Positions 33,950-43,459 of a stretch of DNA of 64,000 nt are shown in pieces; within the stretch, counting starts at the first letter, position 1; every line of letters starts with the position of its first letter. The position numbers were made by a program, and so were the translations under genes. The notes under the pieces are model-generated. The model was not told where the DNA came from. It saw nothing but the letters and a program-made list of their open reading frames with translations, and did not search any database. The stretch spans positions 124,001 to 188,000 of the forward strand of contig CAVSUJ010000002.1 of the NCBI GenBank assembly GCA_963731205.1, given 5' to 3'. The DNA comes from DATAZK01 sp963731205 (GTDB lineage: Bacteria; Actinomycetota; Actinomycetes; Frankiales; Frankiaceae).

Positions 33950-34999
33950 TCAGCCCCGCGGGGCCAGAGCGAGCGCGTCGTGGTCGGCCACAGCCGTCCC
34001 CAGACGGTGCAGCAGGACGGCGATCACGGGAGCTTCGACCTTGTAGGTGATCGCCCACAGGAAGAAGCCGTGCAGCATGCCCCGCTGGACGGCCTTCCAG
34101 CCCGCGTCGAACGTGGGTGCCGAAACCCCATTCGCTGCCAGGCATTCCAGGTAATGCGTGAGCAGCTCACGTTCATGCTCGCGGCGCTGGTCCGGGGTGA
34201 GCGTCGAGGCGATGTGATAGCCGACGTCCAGATGCCAGGCGCCGCGCTGCACCAGCTGCCAATCCAGGAAGGACGGTCGGCCGGCGGCATCGAGGAAGAG
34301 GTTGCCGACATGCGTGTCGCCGTGGATCACGCACCACGGCTGCTCGCTCTCGGTCTCGGTCGCCATGGCGCGATAGGCGTCGACGAGGCGTTGCGCGTCG
34401 CGGACCTCGATCGGCACGCCTTCCCCGTTGGGGCCCTCGAAGTTGCGACGTATCTCTGGAAGGCCCCGTCCCTCGAGGGTTCTGGCCAGGCGCGTCGCGA
34501 GCCAGGGAGCACCCGCCCAGCGCTGGGCCTCCCACGTCCTGCTGTGCAGAACCGCAAGCTGGGCAAGGCTTTCGGCGACCTGATCGGCGGTGTAGTCGGT
34601 GGCGCTGGTGAGGAAGACGCCGCCGTGCGCCTCGACGTCCTCGGTGATGATGACCCCGTGGCCGGCCGCCAGATCGACGTCGGCGTAATGACAGCGCAGG
34701 GTCCGCAGGCCGAGCGCGGGTTCGAGGTCGCGGTAGAAGTGGGCCTCGGGGATCCCGGCGGAGCGGGCGAGCGATCCGTAGGCGCCGAAGTACCCCTTCA
34801 GGCACAGCGCCGGGGTGAGCCCGTCAGGCAACGGATCCTCGGTCGTCATGACGAAGCGCGCGTTCGTGGACACCCGGCTGACGACGGGGCCGGGCTCGAC
34901 ACCGGTGACCTTCACGCCCGGGTAGCGCGATGAGAGTGCCGCCGTGAGCCAGGCCGGCGACAGCCCTTCTTCCAGCGTTTCCGGCGCCGCGGGCGTCAC
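33950..34999 (-). CDS. APH-like phosphotransferase
   Basis: Product of 349 aa of the aminoglycoside phosphotransferase/choline kinase-like superfamily. The catalytic loop VIHGDTHVGNLF (HxDxxxxN) and the metal-binding SFLDWQ are intact, so kinase activity is likely, although the substrate is probably a metabolite (sugar, alcohol or acyl compound) rather than a drug. The GTG overlaps the TetR stop (GTGA). Last gene of the nine-gene catabolic operon. Confidence 0.8.
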   Translation of the reverse strand: MTPAAPETLEEGLSPAWLTAALSSRYPGVKVTGVEPGPVVSRVSTNARFVMTTEDPLPDGLTPALCLKGYFGAYGSLARSAGIPEAHFYRDLEPALGLRTLRCHYADVDLAAGHGVIITEDVEAHGGVFLTSATDYTADQVAESLAQLAVLHSRTWEAQRWAGAPWLATRLARTLEGRGLPEIRRNFEGPNGEGVPIEVRDAQRLVDAYRAMATETESEQPWCVIHGDTHVGNLFLDAAGRPSFLDWQLVQRGAWHLDVGYHIASTLTPDQRREHERELLTHYLECLAANGVSAPTFDAGWKAVQRGMLHGFFLWAITYKVEAPVIAVLLHRLGTAVADHDALALAPRG

Positions 35000-35760
35000 T
35001 TCGCAGCCCTTACGGCGCGCGGCTTCCTCGCTACCTTCTGGGCGGTTCGGCTCGCTCCCGCCGCCGCGCCCCCGAGTGCCGCGAAGCAGAATCTCCATAG
35101 CCTGTCGGCGATCTGCTCGGGCGACTCGTCGAAGGTGGCGTACTCGTAGTGGTGGAACACCGCGATGACGAGCTGGTTGACCAGCCACGCGTCGTATCGC
35201 GGATCCGGGGGGTCGAGCAGCCCGGCCTGCGTCGCCGCATGGATCTCGGGCAGCAGCAGATCGGTGAAGGGCCGGGTGGCGTGGGCCAGCTCCTCGGGGT
35301 AGAGCCGGTGCAGCCGCCAGTGTTCGGTGGTGATGAATCGCGGCCCCGGGTCGCCCTGGGTGTTCACGCCGACGCTGCGGACGACCGACGTGATGTAGAA
35401 CCGCAGCCGCGCCACGGGATCGGGCAGCTCCCGGGCCCGCTGCTTGAGGTCGGTGCAGGTGTCCTGGACCAGATCTTCGATGACGGCGAGGATCACCTGG
35501 TCCTTGCCGGTGAAATGCTTGTAGAAAGTCTGGACGGCGATGCCCGCTTCCTTGACCAGATCCTGCGTGGTGAAGCTCGAGCCCTTCGTGGCCACCAGCC
35601 GCCGCGCGGCCTGGACGATCTGATGCGCCCGCTGCACGCTGCGGACGCGGGAGCGCTGGACACTGGGCGACTGCTCGGCCGCGCGCAATGCCCACGAGGG
35701 GGTGGGCAGGTCGCCTTCGGCGGTCGTCCGGTCATTCGTCTCGTCAAAGGGCTGGCTCAT
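34996..35760 (-). CDS. TetR-family regulator
   Basis: Product of 254 aa. The DNA-binding helix-turn-helix is at about 60-105: IVQAARRLVATKGSSFTTQDLVKEAGIAVQTFYKHFTGKD. The ligand domain follows. The ATG at 35760 overlaps the thiolase stop and gives the family N-terminus. Encoded inside the catabolic operon, it probably controls that operon; a possible site lies at 43410-43434. A CoA-thioester or P450 substrate is a reasonable guess for the ligand. Confidence 0.88.
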   Translation of the reverse strand: MSQPFDETNDRTTAEGDLPTPSWALRAAEQSPSVQRSRVRSVQRAHQIVQAARRLVATKGSSFTTQDLVKEAGIAVQTFYKHFTGKDQVILAVIEDLVQDTCTDLKQRARELPDPVARLRFYITSVVRSVGVNTQGDPGPRFITTEHWRLHRLYPEELAHATRPFTDLLLPEIHAATQAGLLDPPDPRYDAWLVNQLVIAVFHHYEYATFDESPEQIADRLWRFCFAALGGAAAGASRTAQKVARKPRAVRAAK

Positions 35761-36962
35761 CAGAACGCCTCCGAGCTGTAGACGACCGCGCCGCCGTAGT
35801 GGGGCGAGGAATGACACGCCACCCCGATGTTCATGCCCTCTCGTTGGCGCTCACCGGCCCGCCGGGAAAGTTGCAGATAGCACTCCAGCATCTGCGGGAC
35901 GCCATGCATTCGGCCGTTTCCCAGTGCCCCGCCGCCCGAGAGCGCCGGGACGCCGCCCGGCCGATCGCTGTCGATGCCCCCGCCCTGCACGAACCGATGG
36001 GCCTCTCCCACCGGGCACAGGCCGAGCAGCTCGAGCCAGAAGTAGACGAAGGGCGAGAAGCCGTCGTACACCTGAGGGAGGTCGACCTCGGACGGCCCGA
36101 CCCCGGCACTCTCCCATAGCCGCTGGGTCATTTCGGCCCCGACGCCCATGATGTCGTCCAGCGGCCAGTGCAGCGGCAAGCGCGGCGTGGACGGCTGCCC
36201 GAGGGCGTAGCCGGACACGTAGACCGGAGGGTGCGGACCCTGGCGTGCCCGCTCGGCGGAGGTGAAGACGAAGGTCGCGACGCCGTCCACCGGAATGTCG
36301 CAGTCGTAGCGGCAGATGGGATCGAACAGCTGCGGCGCGTCCAGATACTCCTGCGCCGTCAGGGGATTGCCGTACCAGTACGACCACGGGATACGCGCGC
36401 CGTTCTTGCGCGCCTCGACGAGCACCGCGGCCATCGCCTCGCGGGAGGCGCCGTAGCGCTGCAGATATTCGTTGTAGGGCAAGGCAATCATCGCCAGCGG
36501 GCCGAAAAACCCCTGCGGCGCGTTCCATTGCGCCGATCCGCGCGCGTGGGTCATCGGGTTGGCGTGGTACTTGCCGCGCGGGTTGTGCAGCGCCCGATGC
36601 ACCAGCACGTAGTCGGCGGCACCGCTCGCGACGGCGTTGACCGCCATCGCGACCGACCCGGGAATCTGCCCGAAGCCCTGAAAGCCTGCAGCGAAACGAG
36701 GACTGACTCCAAGATGCTCGGCGAGCCAGTTGGCGGAAACGATGCTGATGCCGTCCTGGATGGCGTGCGCACCCGACGTCGGAAACAGGCTGCCCGTCAC
36801 GAAACCGTCGACCTGCTGGGCGGTGAGTCCGGCATCGGCGATGGCCCGGCGTGCCGTATCCACCGCAAGAGCACCGAGGGTTTGCGCCGCGTGGCGTTCG
36901 ACCTGGCTCTGCGCGTAGCCGACGATCGCCACCTTGTTACGCGCGGCGAACGCGGGCGTCAC
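35760..36962 (-). CDS. Thiolase-like protein lacking the nucleophilic Cys (Ltp2-like aldolase)
   Basis: Product of 400 aa with a thiolase fold (VAIVGYAQSQVERHAAQT, AGLTAQQVDGFVTGS, GGGALGNGRMHG). At the position of the nucleophilic cysteine it has GFQGFGQIPGSV, and the second cysteine motif is HYGGAVVY, so Claisen chemistry is unlikely. This matches steroid side-chain retro-aldolases of the Ltp2 type, which pair with a DUF35 protein, and a DUF35 gene precedes it. It retains VYDGFS near residue 302. GTG start overlaps the DUF35 stop when the frameshift there is corrected. Confidence 0.85.
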   Translation of the reverse strand: MTPAFAARNKVAIVGYAQSQVERHAAQTLGALAVDTARRAIADAGLTAQQVDGFVTGSLFPTSGAHAIQDGISIVSANWLAEHLGVSPRFAAGFQGFGQIPGSVAMAVNAVASGAADYVLVHRALHNPRGKYHANPMTHARGSAQWNAPQGFFGPLAMIALPYNEYLQRYGASREAMAAVLVEARKNGARIPWSYWYGNPLTAQEYLDAPQLFDPICRYDCDIPVDGVATFVFTSAERARQGPHPPVYVSGYALGQPSTPRLPLHWPLDDIMGVGAEMTQRLWESAGVGPSEVDLPQVYDGFSPFVYFWLELLGLCPVGEAHRFVQGGGIDSDRPGGVPALSGGGALGNGRMHGVPQMLECYLQLSRRAGERQREGMNIGVACHSSPHYGGAVVYSSEAF

Positions 36963-37413
36963 GGCTGCTCCTGAAGGGCCGTGGTCTCGAGTGCGAAGGC
37001 CGGAACGGCGATGTCGGGCGCGATGTCCTCGAAGGTCGCAAGGACGCGAACACCCAGTGACAGCGGTGCATCCACCCCGTCGACCAGGCGCCCGATCAGG
37101 CGCAGCTCAGCTGATCGTCGAGTTCGACGTCGACGAGCACGAAGGGGATGTCGGCCTCGAAGCCGGGCAGGAACGACTGGCGCACGACGGTCCAGGCACG
37201 CACGATCCCCCGCCCGCTGACGGGCTCGAAGACGAAGTCCGGTGACGTGGTTCCGCAGTGCGGGCAGACGACGTCAGGCGGGAGCGAGAACATCCGGCAA
37301 TTCGAGCAGCGCGCCGCTGTGAGGACGTGCTGGGCGGCGGCGCTCCAGTAGGGCGCCGACTGCTCGTCCGGTACCGGCACCGGACGCGGGGACACCTTTG
37401 CAGCATCCGTCAC
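36959..37413 (-). pseudogene. DUF35/OB-fold zinc-ribbon protein, frameshifted
   Basis: The N-terminal part has a rubredoxin-like zinc ribbon with C36, C39, C50 and C53, then an OB-fold that stops early after DVELDDQLSCA in the written frame. The adjacent frame continues with LRLIGRLVDGVDAPLSLGVR and ATFEDI to a TGA that overlaps the thiolase GTG, exactly as expected in this operon. Adding one base at 37109-37110 gives about 150 aa. The protein is the partner of thiolase-type aldolases and acyl-transfer enzymes. GTG start overlaps the CaiB stop. Confidence 0.8.
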
Positions 37414-38637
37414 GGAATGGCCCCGGCGTCGCGCAGCGCACCGATCTCGTCCCAGTCGTAGCCGAGATCGACGAGAATCGTCTCGGTGTGCTCGCCGTGC
37501 TCAGGCGCCCGCCGCAGCTGCGCCGGATGCCCGTCGAACTGCACCGGCACGTTCGGCAGCTGATACGCGACACCATCGGCCTCGACATCGGCGACATAGC
37601 CATTGGCCAACACCTGCGGATCGTCGACGAGCTCGGGAACGGACTGCACCGGAGCCCAGGGCGCGTCGAGCGCTGACGAGGACGTGCTTCCATTCCTCGA
37701 ACGTCCGCTCTGCGAAGAGCGCGTCGAGCTCAGCCATGCAGGCGGCGCTGTTCTGCGCCCGCACGCGGATGTCGGTGAAGCGCGGGTCGGCGAGCAGATC
37801 CTCGCGGCCGACGACCTTGCAGAAGTCACCCCAATACCGGTCAGCCTCCAGGAAAACCAGCTGGATGTGGCGCCCGTCTTTGGTGCGGTAGGCCGTGACC
37901 AACGGATTGGGCATCGCCGAGCGTCCGGGCGACGGCTTGGGCGGGGTGCCGCCGAGCGTGGCGAGGACGTCGGAGGACAGCGTCCAGATCGCCGTCGCCA
38001 GCAGCGAGACGTCGACCACTCCCCCCGCACCGGTGCGCTCGCGTTTCAGCAACGCCGCCGCGACCCCGAAGGCCAGTGCCATCGCGCCGTTACGGTCGCC
38101 CATCGCGCCGCGCTGACCGATCGGGTAGTCCAGCTCGGGAGGCGTCAGGATGTGCGCCAGACCGCCGCGGGCGAAGAACGCCGACGCGTCGTAGCCGGCG
38201 TGATCGGCATCCGGCCCGCGTACGCCATAGCCATGGCCGCGAGCAAAGATCAGGCGCGGGAACCGTTCGCGGACGGTCTCGGTGGAAAGGCCGAGGCGCG
38301 CCAAGGCTTTGGGCCGCAAGTTGGTCAGGAAGACGTCGGCCGATTCCAGCAGCCGGTACAACGCTTCACGGCCTTGCTCGTTGCGGACATCCAATGCCAG
38401 CGAGCGTTTCCCGCGGTTGGCGAGCGCCATCGACAGGTTGACGCCGCCCTTGCCCGCACCGATCCCCTGGGTCATCAGGCCGCGGTACGGATCGCCCTGC
38501 AGCGGCTCGATGTGGATGACGTCGGCGCCCCAGTCGGCGAGCAGCGCACCGGCCACCGGCACGAAGACCCACTGGGCCAGCTCGACGACGCGGACACCCG
38601 CAAAAGCGTTGTCGTCCATGATGTTTTGCTCAGTCAC
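37410..38637 (-). pseudogene. CaiB/BaiF family CoA-transferase, frameshifted
   Basis: Family III CoA-transferase of about 408 aa if one base is removed near 37674-37677. The first frame gives VRVVELAQWVFVPVAGALLADWGADV, DVRNEQGREAL and the YDASAFFARGG segment with the conserved aspartate of BaiF-type proteins, through EEWKHVL; the second frame continues with ALDAPWAPVQSVPELVDDPQ to the end. It transfers CoA between carboxylic acids and would supply or recycle the CoA substrate made by the neighbouring synthetase. GTG start three nt after the preceding stop. Confidence 0.8.
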
Positions 38638-38640
38638 CGC

Positions 38641-40110
38641 TCAGCCACCCCGTGCCTGCACCAGTCGGCCCCGATTGACCTTCGTCGCCTCGCTGCGCGG
38701 AATCGCGGCGACCAGCTCGATCGTCTTCGGCACCTTGTAGGGCGCCAGCCGGCTCTTCGCGTAGGCCACGACCTCTTCCAGGCTCGGCGGCTGCGCGGGA
38801 TCGGACGCTTCGATGATGGCGTGCACCCGCCGTCCCCACTGCTCGTCGCGGAGCCCGACCACCACGATGTCGGCGATCTTCGGGTGGTCGATCAGCGCCT
38901 TCTCCACCTCAGCGGGAAAGACGTTGGCGCCGCCGGTGATGATCATGTCGACGCGGCGATCGGCGACGTAGAGAAATCCGTCTGCATCGAGGTGGCCGAG
39001 ATCGCCGACGGTGCGAAATCCGTCGGGCGTCTCGCGCAATTGCGGGGCCTCGCCCAGATAGTTCGAGCCGCCGTACGAGGGCGCGCGCAGGAAGATCTCG
39101 CCGACTTCTCCGGTGGGTACGTCAGTGCCGTCAGGACCGAGAATCCTCACTTCGGTGCCGCGCATGCCCCGCCCGACACTGCCCTCGTGCTTCATCCATT
39201 CGTCGCCGCGCAGGGCCGTGATGCCGATCGCCTCGGTCATCCCGTACGCCATGATGATCCGCTCGGCGCCGATGAGGCCGGCCCAGCGATGCACCAGCGA
39301 CGGCGGCATCGGCGCCGCGCCCTGGATGATCCAGACGATGCTCGACAGATCACGATCGTCGACGCCTGGCGCATCGGCCATGCGCTGCAGCATGGTCGGC
39401 GTCGCGGTGAAGTTGGTGACGCGGTGGCGCTCGATCAGCTCCAGCGCCCGCGCCCCGTCGAACTTCTCCATCACGACGAGCCGGTCACCGGCGAGCAGGT
39501 TGTGCAGCGTCGTGAAGGCGTTGACGTGATACATCGGCGCCAGCACCAGGATCGTCTGCGGCCGCGGGATCGGCATCCAGAGCTCGGCCATCGGCGTGGA
39601 GAAGACCGGATCGAACACGGCCGGCACCGCGCTGAGGATGATCTTCGGTGTGCCGGTGGACCCGCTGCTGCAGATGCCCTGCAAATGCGGGGCAATCCGA
39701 TCGGGCAGGTCCGCCGGGATGTCGCCGCCGTCGGTGGCGTCGATCCAGGGCAGATCCTCGGGACTGAGGTAGACGCGCGGATCGATCACCTCACGAAGGC
39801 GCGCCAGCTCCCAGTCGGGGACGTCCCAGCGCACCGGAACCGGGACGGCGCCGAGGCGCCAGCTGGCGAAGGCGGCGATCGCGAACTGCGGTGAGTTGCG
39901 CAGGCCCAGGCCGACCCGGTCGCCGTGACCGACCCCGCGTTCGGCCAGCGCGGCAGCGAGCTCTCGCGACCGCCGATCCAGCCAGCGGTAGGTGACGATC
40001 TCCTCGCTGCCGTCGATGCGCACGTGGCGATACGCGGGCTCGTCCGGACGCTCCTGGGCGAGCTGCGCGAGACGTTGGGTCTGGCTCACGGTCACATCCT
40101 GCACCGTCAT
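38641..40110 (-). CDS. Acyl-CoA synthetase (adenylate-forming)
   Basis: Product of 489 aa of the ANL superfamily. The phosphate-binding loop is SSGSTGTPK, later motifs are YGMTEAIG and the TVGDLGHLDADGFLY segment with the hinge, and the C-terminal catalytic lysine is in SEATKVNRGRL. It activates a carboxylic acid with ATP and CoA, consistent with P450 oxidation of a terminal carbon to an acid. ATG overlaps the P450 stop. Confidence 0.9.
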   Translation of the reverse strand: MTVQDVTVSQTQRLAQLAQERPDEPAYRHVRIDGSEEIVTYRWLDRRSRELAAALAERGVGHGDRVGLGLRNSPQFAIAAFASWRLGAVPVPVRWDVPDWELARLREVIDPRVYLSPEDLPWIDATDGGDIPADLPDRIAPHLQGICSSGSTGTPKIILSAVPAVFDPVFSTPMAELWMPIPRPQTILVLAPMYHVNAFTTLHNLLAGDRLVVMEKFDGARALELIERHRVTNFTATPTMLQRMADAPGVDDRDLSSIVWIIQGAAPMPPSLVHRWAGLIGAERIIMAYGMTEAIGITALRGDEWMKHEGSVGRGMRGTEVRILGPDGTDVPTGEVGEIFLRAPSYGGSNYLGEAPQLRETPDGFRTVGDLGHLDADGFLYVADRRVDMIITGGANVFPAEVEKALIDHPKIADIVVVGLRDEQWGRRVHAIIEASDPAQPPSLEEVVAYAKSRLAPYKVPKTIELVAAIPRSEATKVNRGRLVQARGG

Positions 40111-41396
40111 GCGCGCGCTTCCCCGCCCGCTCCGAACGCGACCGGAATCGCCGTCGCACCGCGCTCGTAGAAGCCGACGAGCCGCGGCGCTTCGGCCTCC
40201 GGATCGAGGTGGATGTCGGGGAGCCGGTCGAGGAGCGCGTTGATCCCGGTGAGCATCTCGGCTCGGGCCACGTGCATGCCGAGGCAGATGTGGGCCCCGC
40301 CGCCGAAGGCCAGCGACGCCTTGGGCGCACGATCGACATCCCACTCGTCGGGGTTGTTCCAGCGCTTCGGATCGCGGCTCGCCGCCCCGATGCACAAGTG
40401 CAGCACGGAGCCCTTGGGGATGTGGACGCCGAAGAAGTCGACATCGTCGGTGACCCATCGGGAGAACATCGGATCGGTGGGATTGAGCCGCAGCGATTCC
40501 TCGATCGCCGGCCGCAGCAGCGAGCGATCCGCCTTGACCCGGGCCAGCACGTCGGGACGCTGGAGCAGCATCGTCAGCGTGATGCCCATCTGCTTCCAGG
40601 TGGTGCCGGAGCCGGCAGCCAGCAGCAGCAGTGCAAAGGAATAGATCTCCGGGTCGGACAGGACGTGCGTGGAACCGTCCTCGTCGGTCAGCTCGGCCTG
40701 GACCAGCACGCTGATGAGATCGTCCTGCGGCTCCGCGCGCCGGGCGGCGACGATGGGAGCGATGATCTCCAGCACGGCCTGCGGATTGCCGGTCGCCGCT
40801 CGCACGTCCAGCGCCTGCTCCACCGGAATGCCGAAGCTGCCGGTGATCGTGAGCACCGGGATGGCGGCGCAGAAGTCGACATTCAGTTCGGCCCGGCCAT
40901 CTGCGGCAAACTCGTCGATCAGTGCGTGAACCGTCTCCTCGATCCAGTTCCGCATCCACCACTGGGCTTTTGCCGGTACGAACGACGGCTGTACCAGTGC
41001 CCGGTAGCGGCGATGACGCGTACCGCCCATCGAGAGCATGCTGTTCTGCACATTGGGGGCCGCATCGAAGTCGGCGCCGACCGCGTCCTCCGAGGAGGCG
41101 AACAGCTCGGGGTTGCGGTAGGCCGCGTCGCAGGCCTCGTAGGTGAAGGCCGAGAAGTGCGGCCGGTCGGGATACGGCAGGCCGTGGAACATGTACGGCT
41201 CGCTGATCCCGCTGAGCTCATGGACCGTGCCGGGATGGACCGGCGCCTGCTCGCGCAGCTGCGCCCAGATCGGATTGGGATCGCCGTCGTAAGCCCCGCC
41301 GAATACCGCGAGATAGCTGCTGCGCAGATCGAAGAGCTCGCGCACCCGCTGCACGTCGAGCAGGTGCTTGGGTCGCTCGGTACCGGTTGACGTCAT
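40107..41396 (-). CDS. Cytochrome P450
   Basis: Product of 429 aa. The heme cysteine C371 is in FGGGAHICLG, the I-helix oxygen motif is AGSGTT (261-266) and the ExxR pair is E300-R303. A bacterial class I enzyme needing ferredoxin and reductase supplied elsewhere, as no redox partner is nearby. Position in the catabolic operon suggests hydroxylation of a hydrophobic substrate such as a terpenoid or steroid. Confidence 0.93.
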   Translation of the reverse strand: MTSTGTERPKHLLDVQRVRELFDLRSSYLAVFGGAYDGDPNPIWAQLREQAPVHPGTVHELSGISEPYMFHGLPYPDRPHFSAFTYEACDAAYRNPELFASSEDAVGADFDAAPNVQNSMLSMGGTRHRRYRALVQPSFVPAKAQWWMRNWIEETVHALIDEFAADGRAELNVDFCAAIPVLTITGSFGIPVEQALDVRAATGNPQAVLEIIAPIVAARRAEPQDDLISVLVQAELTDEDGSTHVLSDPEIYSFALLLLAAGSGTTWKQMGITLTMLLQRPDVLARVKADRSLLRPAIEESLRLNPTDPMFSRWVTDDVDFFGVHIPKGSVLHLCIGAASRDPKRWNNPDEWDVDRAPKASLAFGGGAHICLGMHVARAEMLTGINALLDRLPDIHLDPEAEAPRLVGFYERGATAIPVAFGAGGEARA

Positions 41397-42172
41397 CGGG
41401 CGACGTACCCGCCGTCGATCGGCAGCAGCACGCCCGTCACGTTAGCGGCGTGATCGGAGACGAGATAGACCGCCGCCTCAGCGCAATCCTGCGCAAGGAT
41501 CGGCTTTCCGAGTGGATGCGAGGCGCCGGTCTGCTGCGCGATCTGCTCGAGCTGCTCCGGCGGGACCGACAACCCGCCCGCCGCCATGAAGCTCGTGTAG
41601 GGCATGCCAGCCGGGCAGATCGCGTTGGCGCGGATGCCGAACGGCGCCCCCTCGATCGCGACCGCTCGCGTCAGCTGGTGCACCGCTCCTTTCGTCGCGC
41701 CGTACACCGAACCTCCCCAGCCGACGAGCCCGGCGACCGACCCGGTGTTGAGGATCACCCCTCCCCCGCCCTGGCGTTTGAACTGCAGCACCGCATGTTT
41801 GGAGCCGAAGAAGACCCCGCGGAAGTTGACGGCGGTGAGCCGCTCGAAGTCCTCGAGGGTGTGCTCCTCCAGTAACGCACCCAGGCGGGGCGTCGGGATC
41901 CCCACGTTGTTGAACAGGATGTCGAGCCGGCCGTACTGCTCGACAGCGGTGGCGATCATCGCGACGACGTCGCTCTCGACCGAGACGTCACACTCCTCGG
42001 CGACCGCCGTGCCGCCCGCGTCCTCGATGCGGCGCACCGCCTCCTTGGCCGAATCTCCTTTGATATCAGCGCAAACGACGCGAGCACCCTCCTCGGCGAA
42101 GCGAAGTGCGGAGGCGAGGCCAACCCCCGATCCCGCGCCGGTGACGATCGCCGACTTGCCTTCGAGCCGCAC
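41393..42172 (-). CDS. Short-chain dehydrogenase/reductase
   Basis: Product of 259 aa, classical SDR with TGAGSGVG, NNVG and YGATK (Y-x3-K), and a C-terminal LPIDGGYVAR. It would oxidise or reduce a hydroxyl group with NAD(P). GTG start; overlaps the P450 gene by four nt and follows the amidohydrolase by three nt. Confidence 0.9.
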   Translation of the reverse strand: MRLEGKSAIVTGAGSGVGLASALRFAEEGARVVCADIKGDSAKEAVRRIEDAGGTAVAEECDVSVESDVVAMIATAVEQYGRLDILFNNVGIPTPRLGALLEEHTLEDFERLTAVNFRGVFFGSKHAVLQFKRQGGGGVILNTGSVAGLVGWGGSVYGATKGAVHQLTRAVAIEGAPFGIRANAICPAGMPYTSFMAAGGLSVPPEQLEQIAQQTGASHPLGKPILAQDCAEAAVYLVSDHAANVTGVLLPIDGGYVAR

Positions 42173-42175
42173 GGC

Positions 42176-43375
42176 TCACACCTTCCCGGACGTGGGCTCG
42201 GCGGCGGTGAACTGATACAGCCGTTCGGCGTTGCCGCGCAGGATCTTGTACTGGGTCGCCGGAGGCAGGTGTCCGATCTGCTTCTTGACGACCTCGATGC
42301 AGTTCGGCCACGTCGAGTCGGTGTGCGGGTAGTCGGTCTCGCACATGATGTTGTCCTCGCCGATCTCACCGATGCTCGCGATCCCGTGGTGGTCGTCGAT
42401 GAAGCAGCCGTACACATGCTCGCGAAAGAGCTGCCGGACGTTGAGGGTGTCCATGTCGACGTCGCCGGCGCCGGCGTAATCCATGAACCGGGCGCCCCTG
42501 GCCACCCAGAAGCGCTGCTTGTCGACGACCTGCTCGGCCCGCTCGAGGAAGTACGGCATCCAGCCGATTTCCCCTTCGGACAAGGCGATTTTCAGGTTCG
42601 GGAAGCGGGTGAAGTGCCCGCTGAACAGCCACGAGAGCATCGAGCCGGAGGTGCGGATCGCCCCCCAGGCGAGGTTGGCCATGAAGGGCGCATCATCGGC
42701 GATACGCGGCACGTTCGACGACGAGCCGACATGCATCGAGATCACCATGCCCAGCTCGTTGGCCGCGGCGAACACCGGATCCCAGTAGCGGCCCGGGTCA
42801 TGGATCGAGGGCAGCCCGAGCTTGGACGGCTCCTCCGAGAAGGCGAAGGTCGTGACGCCCTTGGCCGCCATCCGGTGCATCTCGGTGACGGCGAGCTGCG
42901 GGTCCCACATCGGGATCAGCATGAGCGGGATGTAGCGGCCCGGCGCCGCCCCGCACCACTCCTCGACCATCCAGTCGTTCCAGGCCTGCAGGCAGGTGAA
43001 GCCGAACTCCCGGTCGCTGGCCTCCATGAACAGCTGCCCGCAGAAGCGTGTCAACGTCGGGAAGCAGAGCGAGGCCAGGATGCCGGCCTGATCCATGTCA
43101 CCCAGCCGGGCCTTCGAGTCATAGCACCCCGGCCGCATCTCCGAGTACGGCACCGGCTCCGGGCTGAACTCCTCCTTGGACTTGCCGGCGACGCAGGACA
43201 GGCCCGAGGTCGGGAACCGCTTCCCGTCGTAGACCCAGACCTCGGCGTCCCCCTGGGTCATGTGTGGAGCCCGCTCGCGGTCCTTCGCCGCCACCCGGTC
43301 CACCCAGAGATTGGGCGGCTCCAGGATGTGGTCGTCGACCGAGATGAGCCAGTCCAGGTTGAGCTCAGCAGTCAT
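42176..43375 (-). CDS. Amidohydrolase family 2 metal-dependent hydrolase
   Basis: Product of 399 aa with the TIM-barrel ACMSD-like layout: ISVDDHILEPPNLW at the N-terminus (metal-binding HxH region modified to DDH), GMVISMHVGS, and CETDYPHTDSTWPN with the late aspartate. Members decarboxylate or hydrolyse cyclic carboxylic acids and enol-type ring products. It is the first gene of the leftward nine-gene operon. Confidence 0.85.
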   Translation of the reverse strand: MTAELNLDWLISVDDHILEPPNLWVDRVAAKDRERAPHMTQGDAEVWVYDGKRFPTSGLSCVAGKSKEEFSPEPVPYSEMRPGCYDSKARLGDMDQAGILASLCFPTLTRFCGQLFMEASDREFGFTCLQAWNDWMVEEWCGAAPGRYIPLMLIPMWDPQLAVTEMHRMAAKGVTTFAFSEEPSKLGLPSIHDPGRYWDPVFAAANELGMVISMHVGSSSNVPRIADDAPFMANLAWGAIRTSGSMLSWLFSGHFTRFPNLKIALSEGEIGWMPYFLERAEQVVDKQRFWVARGARFMDYAGAGDVDMDTLNVRQLFREHVYGCFIDDHHGIASIGEIGEDNIMCETDYPHTDSTWPNCIEVVKKQIGHLPPATQYKILRGNAERLYQFTAAEPTSGKV

Positions 43376-43409
43376 GGCGTCGCCTTCCTTGCCCGTGGTG
43401 GGCCAGGAA

Positions 43410-43434
43410 CATAGCAGAGCTTTCGTCTACATAG
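43410..43434. promoter_or_regulatory. Possible TetR operator in the operon promoter
   Basis: Imperfect inverted repeat: CATAGCAGA, seven-nt spacer, TCTACATAG, about 35 nt before the amidohydrolase start. Only about six of nine pairs match, so this is a weak candidate for the TetR protein of this operon. Confidence 0.25.
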
Positions 43435-43459
43435 AACGGCGTACTGATTTCGAGGCGGC

